Shown one piece after another: positions 42,857-54,000 of a stretch of 64,000 nt of DNA. The translations under genes and the position numbers were made by a program. The stretch's first letter is position 1. Each line of letters starts with the position of its first letter. Origin of the DNA: Streptomyces sp. CBMA291 (lineage in GTDB: Bacteria > Actinomycetota > Actinomycetes > Streptomycetales > Streptomycetaceae); NCBI RefSeq assembly GCF_014596525.1, contig NZ_MSJP01000110.1, forward strand, positions 62,001 through 126,000, written 5' to 3'. Under the pieces are notes generated by a model that searched no databases, was not told where the DNA came from, and was given only the letters and a program-made list of their open reading frames with translations.

Positions 42857-43004
42857 GAGCTGTCTCCCTAGGAATGGCACGGATGCCATGGATGCCGGTG
42901 GGTCCCGGTGGACCCCGCCGGCGGTCGGAACAGGTGCCGCGGGGGTGGGCGGCGCCGTCCCGCACGACGCGCCGCCCACCCCCGTGACGAGGACACGTGC
43001 CTGG

Positions 43005-43937
43005 TCAGCCGGTGAACTCGGCGACGTTGTCCTTGGTGACGACCTTGACCGGGACCTTCACCGTGGTGTCGATCTTCTCGCCCTTGGCGGCCTTGACCGC
43101 GTTCTCCACGGCCAGCTTGCCCAGCAGCTTCGGCTGCTGCGCCACCGAGGCGAGGAGAGTGCCCTCCTTGACGGCGGTCAGGCCGTCCGGGGTGCCGTCG
43201 AAGCCGACGACCTTGACCGACTTGCCCGCCTTGCCGCCGAGGGCCTTGATCGCGCCGAGCGCCATCTCGTCGTTCTGCGCGAAGACGCCGGTCACGTCGG
43301 GGTGGGCCTGGAGCAGGTTGGTGGTGACGTCGAGGCCCTTGGTGCGGTCGAAGTCGGCCGGCTGCGAGGCGACGACCTTGATGCCCGGGTAGGCCTTCAG
43401 GCCCTCGGTGAAGCCCTTGCCGCGCTCGTTGGCGGCCGAGGTGCCGGTCACGCCCTGGAGGACCAGGATGGAGCCCTTGCCGCCGAGCGCCTCGGCGATC
43501 GTCTTGGCGGCGAGCTTGCCGCCCTCGACGTTGTCGGAGGCGACGGTGGTGACGACCTCGGCCTTGTTGACCGTGCGGTCGGCGGCGACGACCGGGATCT
43601 TCGCGTTGTTGGCGGCCTTGACGGCCGGGCCCGCGGCGTCGGAGTCCACCGGGTTGACGATGATCGACTTCACGTTCTGGCTGGTGAAGTTCTGGATCTG
43701 GTTGGCCTGCTGGGAGGCGTCGTTCTGGGCGTCGGTGACGGTGAGGGAGACGCCTTCCTTGTCGGCCTCGGCCTGCGCGCCGTCCTTCAGCTGCACGAAG
43801 AAGGGGTTGTTGAGGGTGGAGACCGACAGGCCCACCTTCGTACCGGAGGAACCGGACGAGCCCGAGTCGCAGGCGGTGACGGTGAGGGCGAGCGTGGCGG
43901 CGGCGGCCACGGCGACCGCGAGGTGCTTGGTACGCAT
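43005..43937 (-). CDS. rbsB: Ribose ABC transporter substrate-binding lipoprotein
   Basis: A 310-residue lipoprotein (signal AVAVAAAATLALTVTAC; lipobox VTAC) with a Gly/Ser linker and the periplasmic-binding protein fold (KVGLSVSTLNNPFFVQLKDGA, IIVNPVDSDAAG, VVAADRTV, GTSAANERGKGF, FAQNDEMALGAIKAL, VVGFDGTPDG). The ATG has AAGGAAG 6 bp upstream. It lies between rbsC (128 bp) and rbsK (148 bp), each gap being free of genes. Captures ribose outside the membrane. Confidence 0.94.
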   Translation of the reverse strand: MRTKHLAVAVAAAATLALTVTACDSGSSGSSGTKVGLSVSTLNNPFFVQLKDGAQAEADKEGVSLTVTDAQNDASQQANQIQNFTSQNVKSIIVNPVDSDAAGPAVKAANNAKIPVVAADRTVNKAEVVTTVASDNVEGGKLAAKTIAEALGGKGSILVLQGVTGTSAANERGKGFTEGLKAYPGIKVVASQPADFDRTKGLDVTTNLLQAHPDVTGVFAQNDEMALGAIKALGGKAGKSVKVVGFDGTPDGLTAVKEGTLLASVAQQPKLLGKLAVENAVKAAKGEKIDTTVKVPVKVVTKDNVAEFTG

Positions 43938-44064
43938 GGTGTTCTTCCTTGCGGGTGAGGGTGATCCCGGAGAACGGGAGGTGGGGGCGTGGGGGCCGGT
44001 GGGGGGTGTGGGGGTGTGGGGGGAATCCGTATGGGGGCCCGGTCGGGCGGGTCCGGGGGTCCGG

Positions 44065-45039
44065 TCAGGCGCGTCGGCGCAGGGTGTCCACGAGGACGGC
44101 GAGCGCGATGACGACACCGATGACCACCTGCTGCCAGAAGGCGGAGACCGAGAGCAGGTTGAGGCCGTTGCGGAGGACCGCGAGGATCAGCGCGCCGATG
44201 AGCGTGCCCGACGCCTTGCCGACGCCGCCGGAGAGGCTGGCGCCGCCGATCACGACCGCGGCGATGGCGTCCAGCTCGTATCCGTACGCCGCCTGCGGCT
44301 GGGCCGAGGCCAGCCGGGAGGCGAGGACGATGCCCGCGACGGCGGCGAAGCCACCGGCCAGGGCGTAGATGACGAGCTTCTGGCGCTTGACGCGGATGCC
44401 GGAGAGCCGGGCCGCTTCCTCGTTGCCGCCGATCGCGTACATCGTGCGGCCGATGTAGGTGCGGTTGAGGATTACGGCGGTGATCAGGCCCATCGCGATC
44501 ATCACCAGGACCGGAACCGGCAGCCAGCCGCCGAGGGTGGTGCCCAGCCGGGAGATCGAGTCGGGGAAGGCGATGGGGCTGCCCTGGGAGATCACCAGGG
44601 CCAGACCGCGGCCGATCGACAGCATGGCGAGGGTCGCGATGAAGGGCGGCAGCTTGCCGAAGGAGACGAGCGCGCCGCTGACCAGACCGCAGGCGATGCC
44701 GGTGCCGAGGGCGAGCAGGACCGAGATCCAGACCGGCAGGCCCATGGTGGTGGCGGTGTAGGCGAGGACGGTGGCCGACAGGGCGGCGACCGAGCCGACC
44801 GACAGGTCGATGCCGGCCGAGACGATCACGAAGGTGACGCCGAAGGCCAGGATCGCGGTGACGGCCGCCTGCACGCCGATGTTGAGAAGGTTCTGGGTGG
44901 CGAGGAAGTCCCCGGAGAGGAACGACATCACCACGGCCAGGACGACCAGCGCGGTCAGCGCGCCGTTGTCGAGGAGCATGCGGCGCAGCACGTGGGCCTT
45001 GCCCGTGTCCGTACTGCTCTTGAGCGTGTCAGTGGCCAC
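44065..45039 (-). CDS. rbsC: Ribose ABC transporter permease
   Basis: A 324-residue permease with about ten helices of the RbsC/AraH type. Motifs: GVTFVIVSAGIDLSVGSVAALS, GLVSGALVSFGKLPPFIATLAML, EEAARLSGIRVKRQKLVIYALAG (cytoplasmic coupling loop) and AVVIGGASLSGGVGKASGTL. GTG 45039 was preferred over ATG 45054 because GAGG lies 6 bp upstream; it overlaps the rbsA end by 11 bp. Confidence 0.94.
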   Translation of the reverse strand: MATDTLKSSTDTGKAHVLRRMLLDNGALTALVVLAVVMSFLSGDFLATQNLLNIGVQAAVTAILAFGVTFVIVSAGIDLSVGSVAALSATVLAYTATTMGLPVWISVLLALGTGIACGLVSGALVSFGKLPPFIATLAMLSIGRGLALVISQGSPIAFPDSISRLGTTLGGWLPVPVLVMIAMGLITAVILNRTYIGRTMYAIGGNEEAARLSGIRVKRQKLVIYALAGGFAAVAGIVLASRLASAQPQAAYGYELDAIAAVVIGGASLSGGVGKASGTLIGALILAVLRNGLNLLSVSAFWQQVVIGVVIALAVLVDTLRRRA

Positions 45040-46567
45040 GGGAGACCTCTTCATCCTTTACTGCGGTGTCCGTTGTCGCTGCGGCGCTGACGGCCAGCGC
45101 CATGACGGCGTCCTGCGTCGCGTCGTGCGCGGCGAGTTCGCCCGCGATCCGGCCCTGGGACATGACCAGGACGCGGTCGCTCATACCCAGGACCTCGGGG
45201 AGGTCGCTGGAGATCATCAGAACGGCGTGACCGGAGGCGGTCAGCTCGTTGATCAGCTGGTAGATCTCGACCTTGGCGCCCACGTCGATGCCGCGGGTCG
45301 GCTCGTCGAGGATCAGCACCTTGGTGTCGGCGAGCAGCCACTTGCCGATGACGACCTTCTGCTGGTTGCCGCCGGAGAGGGTGCCCACGCGCTGGTGCAG
45401 TCCGGCCATCCGGACCTTCAGCTGCCGGGAGATCCGGTCGGCGGCCTCGCGCTGCCCGGCCCGGTCGACGAAACCGGCGCGGCTCGCCCGGCCGAGGGTG
45501 ACCAGGCCGAGGTTCTCCTGCACGGTGGCGTCGAGCACCAGGCCCTGGCCCTTGCGGTCCTCGGGGACCAGGCCGATCCCGGCGTCCATGGCCGCGTTGA
45601 CGTCACCCGGGCGCAGCGGACGGCCCTGGACCTCGACGGTGCCGGAGTCGTAGGGGTCGGCGCCGAAGACGGCGCGGACGACCTCGGTCCGGCCGGCGCC
45701 GACGAGCCCGGCGAGGCCGACGACCTCACCGGCCCGCACCTCGAAGCCGACGTCGTGGAAGGTGCCGGTGCGGGTGAGCCCGGCGACCTTGAGCAGCGGC
45801 GCCCCGGTCTCCCCGCGTTCGCGCGGGTACTGCTGGTCGATGCTCCGGCCGACCATCAGCCGCACCAGTTCGTCCTCGGGGGTGCTCGCCGGGACCTGGT
45901 CGACGCTGCGGCCGTCGCGCAGGACGGTGACGCGGTCGCCGAGGGCGGCGATCTCCTCCAGGTGGTGGGTGATGAAGACGATGCCGACGCCTTCCTCGCG
46001 CAGCCTGCGCACGATCCGGAAGAGCTTGTCGACCTCTTCGGTGGTCAGGACGGCGGTGGGCTCGTCCATGATCAGCACCCGGGCGTCCAGGCTCAGGGCC
46101 TTGGCGATCTCGACCATCTGGAGCCGGGCGATGCCCAGTTCGCGTACCGGGGTGCGCGGGTCGACGTCGACGCCGACCCGGGTCAGGAGCGCGGCGGCGT
46201 CGGCCTCCATCCGCTTGCGGTCGATGAGACCGAAGCGGCGGGGCTGGCGGCCCAGGAAGATGTTCTCGGCGACGGTCAGGTCGGGAACGAGGTTGAACTC
46301 CTGGTAGATCGTGGCGATTCCGAGGCGCTCGGAGTCCTGCGCGCCCTGGATGCGCACTTCCTGGCCGCCGACGGTGATCCGCCCGGCGTCGGGCCGGTAG
46401 GCGCCGGAGAGCATCTTGATGAGGGTGCTCTTGCCCGCGCCGTTCTCGCCGAGCAGGACGTGCACCTCGCCCCGGCGCAGGTCGAAGTCGACGCTGTCGA
46501 GCGCCACCACGCCGGGAAAGGTCTTGCGGATGCCTTCGATGCGCAGCAACTCGTCCGGGTTGCTCAC
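45029..46567 (-). CDS. rbsA: Ribose ABC transporter ATP-binding protein (dual ATPase)
   Basis: A 512-residue double ATPase. N-terminal half: Walker A GENGAGKST, signature-like LGIARLQMVEIAKAL, Walker B LIMDEPTAVLT. C-terminal half: degenerate Walker A region GLVGAGRTEV, signature LSGGNQQKVVIGKWL, Walker B LILDEPTRGIDVG. This asymmetry is normal for the RbsA/MglA group. GTG start overlaps the rbsR stop by four bases. Confidence 0.95.
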   Translation of the reverse strand: MSNPDELLRIEGIRKTFPGVVALDSVDFDLRRGEVHVLLGENGAGKSTLIKMLSGAYRPDAGRITVGGQEVRIQGAQDSERLGIATIYQEFNLVPDLTVAENIFLGRQPRRFGLIDRKRMEADAAALLTRVGVDVDPRTPVRELGIARLQMVEIAKALSLDARVLIMDEPTAVLTTEEVDKLFRIVRRLREEGVGIVFITHHLEEIAALGDRVTVLRDGRSVDQVPASTPEDELVRLMVGRSIDQQYPRERGETGAPLLKVAGLTRTGTFHDVGFEVRAGEVVGLAGLVGAGRTEVVRAVFGADPYDSGTVEVQGRPLRPGDVNAAMDAGIGLVPEDRKGQGLVLDATVQENLGLVTLGRASRAGFVDRAGQREAADRISRQLKVRMAGLHQRVGTLSGGNQQKVVIGKWLLADTKVLILDEPTRGIDVGAKVEIYQLINELTASGHAVLMISSDLPEVLGMSDRVLVMSQGRIAGELAAHDATQDAVMALAVSAAATTDTAVKDEEVSRGH

Positions 46568-47610
46568 GGCGTGCTCCTTCGCGGGGATGAGGGCCGCGCG
46601 GTGGGGGAGTGCGCGGCGGACGGTTCGCCGCAGGAGCGGCGTACGACGAGACGGGCGGGGAGGGTGACGGACCGGGCGGTCCGTCCTTCGACGCGATCGA
46701 CGAGCGCGCGTACGGCGGACCGGCCGAGTTCGGCGGTCGGCTGGGAGATCGCGGTGATCGCCGGATCGGTGTGCGTGAACCAGGGGATGTCGTCGAACGC
46801 GGCGAGCGCGATGTCGTCCGGGATCCGCAGTCCGCGCGCCCTGATGGCGTCCAGCGCGCCGAGCGCCATCAGGTTGTCGGCGGCGAAGACCACCTCGGGC
46901 GGCTCGGCCAGGTCGAGGAACCGCTCGGTGGCCCGGCGTCCGCTCTCGGCCTGGAAGTCGCCCTGGCCCGTGTAGGCGTCGGGGAGCGGGAGCCCGTACT
47001 CGCCGAGGGCGGCGCGGAAGGCCTCCACGCGTTCGCTGCCCGTGGTGGTCGCCGCCGGGCCCGCGATGATCGCGAGCCGGCGGTGGCCGAGGGCGTGCAG
47101 ATGGGCGACGAGGTCGTGCACGGCGGCCCGTCCGTCGGCGCGTACGACGGGGACGTCGACGCCCGGGATCCAGCGGTCGACGAAGACCATGGGGGTGCCT
47201 TCGCGGGCCGCGTTCAGCATGAGCGGGGAGCCGCCGTCGGTGGGGGAGACGAGCAGCCCGTCTATCCGCCGGTCGAGCAGGGTCCGCACATGGTGGTCCT
47301 GGAGGTCGGGCCGCTCGTCGGCGTTGCCGATGATCACGCTGTAGCCGAGCGCGCGGGCCTCCTCCTCGACCGAGCGGGCCAGGTCGGCGAAGTACGGGTT
47401 CACCACGTCGCTGATGACCAGGCCGAGGGTGCGGGTCTCATCGGTGCGCAGGGACCGGGCGACGACGTTCGGCCGGTAGCCCAGCTCCTCGACGGCGGCC
47501 CGTACCCGGGTGCGCGCGTCGGCACTGACCGACGGGTGGTCGTTGAGGACGCGGGAGACCGTCGCGACGGACACGCCCGCCGCGGCGGCGACGTCCTTGA
47601 TGCTCGCCAT
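46564..47610 (-). CDS. rbsR: LacI-family ribose operon repressor
   Basis: A 348-residue repressor. N-terminal HTH and hinge (MASIKDVAAAAGVSVATVSR, VLNDHPSVSADARTRVRAAV) and a periplasmic-binding-like effector domain (LGLVISDVVNPYFADLARSVE, DGLLVSPTDGG, AFDDIPWFTHTDPAITAISQP). ATG 47610 was chosen since the HTH begins there and AAGGAGG lies upstream. It is the first gene of rbsR-A-C-B-K-D, so it is co-transcribed with, and likely autoregulates, the operon through two operator copies at 47654-47701. Confidence 0.93.
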   Translation of the reverse strand: MASIKDVAAAAGVSVATVSRVLNDHPSVSADARTRVRAAVEELGYRPNVVARSLRTDETRTLGLVISDVVNPYFADLARSVEEEARALGYSVIIGNADERPDLQDHHVRTLLDRRIDGLLVSPTDGGSPLMLNAAREGTPMVFVDRWIPGVDVPVVRADGRAAVHDLVAHLHALGHRRLAIIAGPAATTTGSERVEAFRAALGEYGLPLPDAYTGQGDFQAESGRRATERFLDLAEPPEVVFAADNLMALGALDAIRARGLRIPDDIALAAFDDIPWFTHTDPAITAISQPTAELGRSAVRALVDRVEGRTARSVTLPARLVVRRSCGEPSAAHSPTARPSSPRRSTP

Positions 47611-47653
47611 CGCCGGAAACACCTCCTTGTGAGTCCGTTCGCACAGATCGCCG

Positions 47654-47701
47654 TGGAATCGTTTACACGGGCGATATGGAGGATTGGAATCGATTACACG
47701 G
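47654..47701. promoter_or_regulatory. Two 17-bp LacI-type operators, 31 bp apart
   Basis: TGGAATCGTTTACACGG (47654-47670) and TGGAATCGATTACACGG (47685-47701) differ at one position and repeat every 31 bp, about three helical turns. The AATCGNTTA core is the usual LacI-family half-site pair. They lie 44-91 bp upstream of the rbsR start, in the only promoter region of the operon. Confidence 0.8.
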
Positions 47702-47973
47702 GGATGAATCAAGGGTGAATGGGCGGTCGAGACCTGATTGTGACCTGATGTGAGGGTGTCCGCTCAGATGAGCGAGTCCGGTGAGGGCGCGGAAACGCCC
47801 CGGGTGGTGGGCTGGGCCGTGCCTTGTGGATCTGCCGGGCTCCACGGCGCCCGGCATGATCCGGAAGGGGCACTCTAGGCCGCTTGCCGCAACGAGGGCC
47901 CCGCGTTCGCGGTACGCCCCTGTCGTGTCCGCCGGGCTCCCCGACGCGCCCGTGCGACCTTGCCGCTTACTCA

Positions 47974-48009
47974 GGCTTCGAACCCGCCGAGGGCTTCGAA
48001 CCCGCCGAG
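47974..48009 (+). repeat. Perfect 18-bp tandem repeat before the DUF11 gene
   Basis: GGCTTCGAACCCGCCGAG occurs twice without a gap (47974-47991, 47992-48009), just before the ribosome-binding site. The rest of the gap 47711-47973 contains no gene. Confidence 0.85.
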
Positions 48010-48032
48010 CAGCACGGAGAGGAACAGCCCGG

Positions 48033-51000
48033 ATGACGCGGTCTCAGGGGACGTCCGGCGGCAGGTCCGTGAGGCATCGGCTGGTCGCCCTGTGGGCGGC
48101 CCTGCTGGGCCTGGTCGGCGCGGTCCTCGTCGGCATGGGACCCCGCGCGTCCGCGCAGGGCGACTGGGACTGCCTCGGCGGGCCCGAGACCCGCATCGGC
48201 TACCTCTTCGAGGCCGAAGGCTCGGGCTCGGCGCCGTACGACATCGCCCGGATCGACTACACCACCGGCGCCGCGACCATCGTCGGCGGCACCCCGGTCC
48301 CGGTGGACGCGGTCGGCTTCAACACCCTCGACGGTTACTACTACGGCGTGGCCGGCGGCAATCAGATCGTCCGGATCGACAGCTCGGGGAACACCACCCA
48401 GGTCGGCACCTCCAGCGGCACCGTCTACACCAGCGGCGACTTCGACCCGAACGGGCATCTGTGGCTGCTCGGCAACATCCTCCCCGGCAACTGGGCCGAG
48501 ATCGACCTGGTGCCGGGCTCGCCGACGTACGGGCAGACGCTCGCCTTCGGCACCGTCACCTACCCCAGCAACCAGTACCGCGCCCTCGGCGACTGGACCT
48601 ATATGACCGGCCCCGCGGGCACCGGTCTCTACGGCGTCGTCGACATGGTGGGCCAGCGCCTGCCGAACATCCTGTTCTTCAACCCGGCCACCCGCACCTA
48701 CACCGTCATCGGCGAGGTCGCCGGGATGCCCGTCGGCATCGGCGGGGTCGACACCCGGGGCAGCTTCACCGACGGCACCTACCTGTACGTGTACACGTTC
48801 ACCTCCGGAGTGATCTACCGGGTCGACTTCACCACCCTGGTCGGCACCCCCCTCCCGGTGAACCCGGGCGCGATCACCTTCGGCGACGGCGCCCAGTGCG
48901 CGGCGGCGCCGTCGAGCACCGTCAACGTCGTCAAGGAGGTCAAGGGCCGCAACACCCCGCTCGACCAGTTCCGGGCCGGGCTGAAGGACTCCGGCGGCAA
49001 CGAGGCCGGCGGGGTCACCACCTCCGGCTCCGAGACCCGCGCCGAGTCCGGTCCGCTGTCCGTCGCCTCGGCCCAGACGTACCAGCTGTTCGACCGGCCG
49101 GCCGACGGCACCCTGCCACCGGAGCCCGGTCTCTACGACACCTCCGCCACCTGCGTCGACGACGCCACCGGCGCCAACGTGCCGCTGACCGGCGGCGCCG
49201 GGTCCTGGTCGCTCACCCTCTCCCGGCTGAGCGCCGACTACACCTGCACGGTGACCAACGCGGCCCGCGGCACCGGCGGCATCGACCTGGTCAAGAAGGC
49301 GGACCCGCAGGTCGCGACGGCGGTCGGACAGACCGTCACCTACACCCTGACCGTACGCAACACCGGCACCACCTCGGTCCACGACCTCGGCCTGACCGAC
49401 TCCCAGCAGACCGGCACCTTCCCCTGCGACCTGCCCGCCGAGGGCCTGCTCCCCGGGCACGAGGCCACCTGCGCGACCTACACCCACACCGTCACCCAGA
49501 CCGACATCGACAACGGCTCCATCACCAACACCGCCCAGGCGAGCGGCACCGACAACCTGGGCCACCCGGTCGGCGCGAGCGACTCGGCGCGCGTGGACAC
49601 CGTGCAGCCCTCGCCGGAGATCGGACTGGCCAAGTCCGTCTCCCCGGAGACCGTCACGGCCGCCGGGCAGGAAGTCGCCTACACCTACCGCGTCACCAAC
49701 ACGGGCCGGACGGAACTGCACGGCGTGACGATCGCCGAGCACGGTTTCACCGGCACCGACGGCGCCCCGTCGGCCACCTGCGAGCAGACCACGCTCGCCC
49801 CGGGCGCATCGACCGACTGCACGGCGACGTACACGGTGACCCAGGCCGACATCGACGCGGGCGGCATCGACAACACGGCCACCGCCCGAGCGGTCGACAC
49901 CCTCGGCGACGAAGCCGACTCCGCGCCCTCGTCCGCCCACGTCACCGCCACCCGCACCCCGGCGATCGTCCTCGACAAGGCGGCCGCCCCCACCACGGTG
50001 GACAGCGCGGGCACCCCGGTCACGTACACCTTCACCCTCGCCAACACCGGCAACACCACGGTCACCAACGCCGATCTGGTGGAGACGGAGTTCAGCGGCC
50101 ACGGCCAGCCCGGCCCGCTCGTCTGCCCGCCCGGCTCCGACCGCACCCTCGCCCCCGGCGAGAAGCTCGTCTGCACCGTCACCTACGAGGTCACCCAGTC
50201 CGACATCGACCAGGGCGGCGTGGACAACACCGCGCACGCCACCGCCTGGCAGAACGGCGCCGAGGTCCGCAGCGGCGACGTCCAGGCGCACGTCGCCGCG
50301 GACCGCACCGCGGAACTCAGCCTGATCAAGCAGGCCAGGCCGGACGAGAGCGCGGACTTCACCGTCGGCCGTGTGATCACGTACAGCTTCCAGGTGCGCA
50401 ACACCGGCAACACCAGTGTGAGCGGCATCGCCCTCGTCGAGACCGACTTCACCGGCCAAGGCACCGCGCCCGACATCGTCTGCCCCGGGGAACCCGACCC
50501 GCTGGCCCCCGGTGAAGCCGTGGTCTGCCAGGGCACGTACACCCTCACCCAGGCCGATATCGACCAGGGCACGGTGTCCAACACCGCGCACGCCACCGGA
50601 ACGGCCGCGGGCGGGGCCACCGTCGTCTCGAACGACGCCTCGCAGACCCTCGTCGGCGCGCCCGGCTCCGCCCTGGCGGTGGAGAAGTCGGCGCAACCCG
50701 CCACCGTCACCTCCGCCGACGACACCGTGACGTACACCTTCCACGTCACCAACACCGGGGAGACCACCCTCACGGGCGTGCAGATCATCGAGACCCACTT
50801 CACGGGCACCGGGACGCCCTCGCCGATCACCTGCGCGCAGATCACGCTCGCGCCCGGCGAGTCGACGGACTGCACGGGGACGTACGAGGTGACCCAGGCG
50901 GACATCGACGGGGGAGGCGTCACCAACAGCGCCGTCGCCTCGGCTACCGTCCCCGGCGGGGAGACGACCTTCTCCGACGTCAGCACCGTCACCGTCGACG

Positions 51001-54000
51001 CCACGGCCGCGGGCTCCCTCAGCCTCCAGAAGAAGGCCGACCCGGACGTGGTGACCGGGGCGGGCGACACGATCAGCTACCACTACACCGTGCGCAACAC
51101 GGGCGCCGTCACCGTCCACGGCGTCGGCGTCACGGACTCCGCCTTCTCCGGCACCGGCACCCCGCCGTCCGTGACCTGCCCCGGCGGGCCGCTCGCGCCC
51201 GGGGAGGAGACCGAGTGCACGGCCACCTACGTGGTGACCCAGGCGGACGTCACGGCGGGCGAGGTCACCAACACCGCGACCGCGAGCGCCGCCCGCGCCG
51301 ACACCGGAGCCGCCGTCACCTCCAACGAGGAGAGCGCCAGGGTCCGGGTCGCCGCCTCCTCGCTCGCCCTGACGAAGTCCGTGTCCCCGGAGACGGCGAC
51401 CGTCGGCGACCAGGTCACGTACACGTACACGGTGACGAACACCGGGGAGACGGCCCTGACCGGCCTCTCGGTCACCGACACCGCGTTCAGCGGCACGGGC
51501 ACCCCGCCGGTCGTCGCCTGCCCGGCGACCACGCTCGACGCGGGCGCCTCGGTGACCTGCACGGCCACGTACACCGTCACCTCCGCCGACACCCAGGCGG
51601 GCGAGGTCACCAACACGGCGACCGCCACCGCACACAACTCGGCGGGTACGGAGGTCACTTCGGTCCCGTCGAGCGCCGCCCTCACCACCCCCGGTTCCTC
51701 GCTCGGTCTGACGAAGTCCGTGTCCCCCGAGACGGCGACCGTCGGCGACCAGGTCACCTACACCTACCTGGTGACGAACACGGGAGACACGACCCTCTCG
51801 GGTCTGACGGTCACCGACACCGAGTTCAGCGGCTCCGGCACCCCGCCGTCCGTGATCTGCCCGGCGACCTCCCTCGACCCCGGCATCGCGGTGTCCTGCA
51901 CGGCGACGTACGTGGTCACGGAGGCGGACGTCACGGCCGGCCAGGTCGCCAACACCGCGAAGGCGACCGCCCAGACCGCTTCGGGAACCCCGATCGACTC
52001 GGCGCCGTCGGACGCGGTCTTCACGACCCACCAGCCGCCGACCTCCTCGCTCGCCCTGACGAAGTCCGTGTCCCCGGAGACCGCGCACGCCGGTGACCAG
52101 GTCACGTACACGTATGTGGCGACGAACACCGGAGAGACGGCCCTGACCGGTCTTACGGTCGCGGACACCGCGTTCAGCGGCACCGGGACCCCGCCGGTCG
52201 TCGCCTGCCCGTCGACCTCGCTCGACCCCGGCGCTTCGGTGACCTGTACGGCGACGTACGTGGTCACCGAGGCGGACGTCACGGCGGGCGAGGTCACCAA
52301 CACGGCGGCGGCGACGGCGCAGAACCCGACGGGCGCGGAGGTCGAGTCGGCCCCCGCGCACGCCGTCCTCCTCACCCCGCCCTCCTCGCTCGGCCTGACG
52401 AAGTCGGTCTCCCCGCAGTCGGCGGTCACCGGCGACGAGGTCACGTACACCTATGTGGTGACCAACACCGGGGAGACCACCCTGACGGGTGTGAGCGTCA
52501 CCGACACCGCGTTCAGCGGTACGGGCACTCCGCCGTCGGTCTCGTGCCCGGCGACGACCCTCGCCCCGGGCGCCTCGGTGACCTGCACGGCCACCTACAC
52601 CGTCACCTCGGCCGACGCCGACGCGGGCCAGGTCGCCAACACGGCGGTGGCGACCGCCCGCAACTCCTCGGGTGGAGAGGTCGTTTCGGAGTCCGCGAAC
52701 GCGGTCCTCACGACGGCCCAACCACCGGTCTCCTCGCTCGGCCTGACGAAGTCGGTCTCCCCGGAGACGGCCACCACGGGTGATCACGTCACGTACACGT
52801 ATGTGGTCACGAACACCGGGGAGACCACCCTGACGGGTGCGAGCGTCACCGACACCGCGTTCAGCGGCACCGGCATCCCGCCGGCCGTGGACTGCCCGAG
52901 CGGCCCGCTCGCCCCCGGCGCCTCGGTGACCTGCACGGCCGTGTACGTGGTCACCCAAGCCGACGCGCAGGCGGGCCAGGTCACCAACACGGCGACGGCG
53001 ACCGCCCGCAACCCCGCGGGCACGGAGGTCACTTCGGACCCCGCGAACGCGGTCCTCACGACCCATCTGCCCCCGGTCTCCTCGCTCGGTCTGACGAAGA
53101 CCGTGTCCCCGGAGACGGCGACGGTGGGCGACCAGGTCACGTACACGTACGGGGTGACCAACACCGGGGAGACGAACCTGTCGGCGCTGCGGATCACGGA
53201 CACCGCGTTCAGCGGCACCGGCACCCCGCCGACGGTGACGTGTCCGGCGACGACCCTGGCCCCGGGCGCGTCGACGACGTGCACGGCGACGTACGTGGTC
53301 ACGGAGGCGGACGTCACGGCGGGCGAGGTCGCCAACACGGCGAGGGCGACCGCCGAGAACCCCACGGGCGCGGAGGTCACCTCACCTCCCGCCCACGCCA
53401 CCCTCACCGTCCACGCGCCCCCCGCCTCCTCCCTCGGCCTGACGAAGTCGGTGTCTCCGGAGTCGGCGACGGTCGGTGATCAGGTCACGTACACGTATGT
53501 GGCGACGAACACGGGGGAGACGGCGTTGTCGGCTCTGACGGTCGCGGACACGGCGTTCTCGGGTACGGGGACCGCGCCGGTGATCACCTGCCCTTCGACG
53601 ACCCTGGCCCCGGGGGCTTCGGTGACGTGTACGGCGACGTACGTGGTCACGGAGGCGGATGTCACGGCGGGCGAGGTCACGAACACGGCGTCGGCGACGG
53701 CGCGGAACCCTTCGGGCGCCGAGGTGACCTCGGGGTCCGCGAGCGCGGTGCTCACGACTCACGAGCCTCCGGCTTCCTCGCTGGGCCTGACGAAGTCGGT
53801 CGCGCCGAGCACGGCGACCGCCGGTGATCAGGCCACGTACACGTATGTGGCCACGAACACCGGGGAGACGGCGCTGTCCGCTCTCGCGGTCGCGGACACG
53901 GCGTTCAGCGGGACCGGGACTCCGCCGGTCGTCGGTTGCCCGTCGACGACGCTCGCTCCCGGTGCTTCGGTGACGTGCACGGCGACGTACACCGTCACCG

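Noticed and set aside
47967..53066. 1699-codon open frame antisense to the DUF11 gene
   Set aside because: It mirrors the third-position GC pattern and repeat periodicity of the sense gene, has no start signal or domain, and ends where the repeats change. It is a shadow frame.
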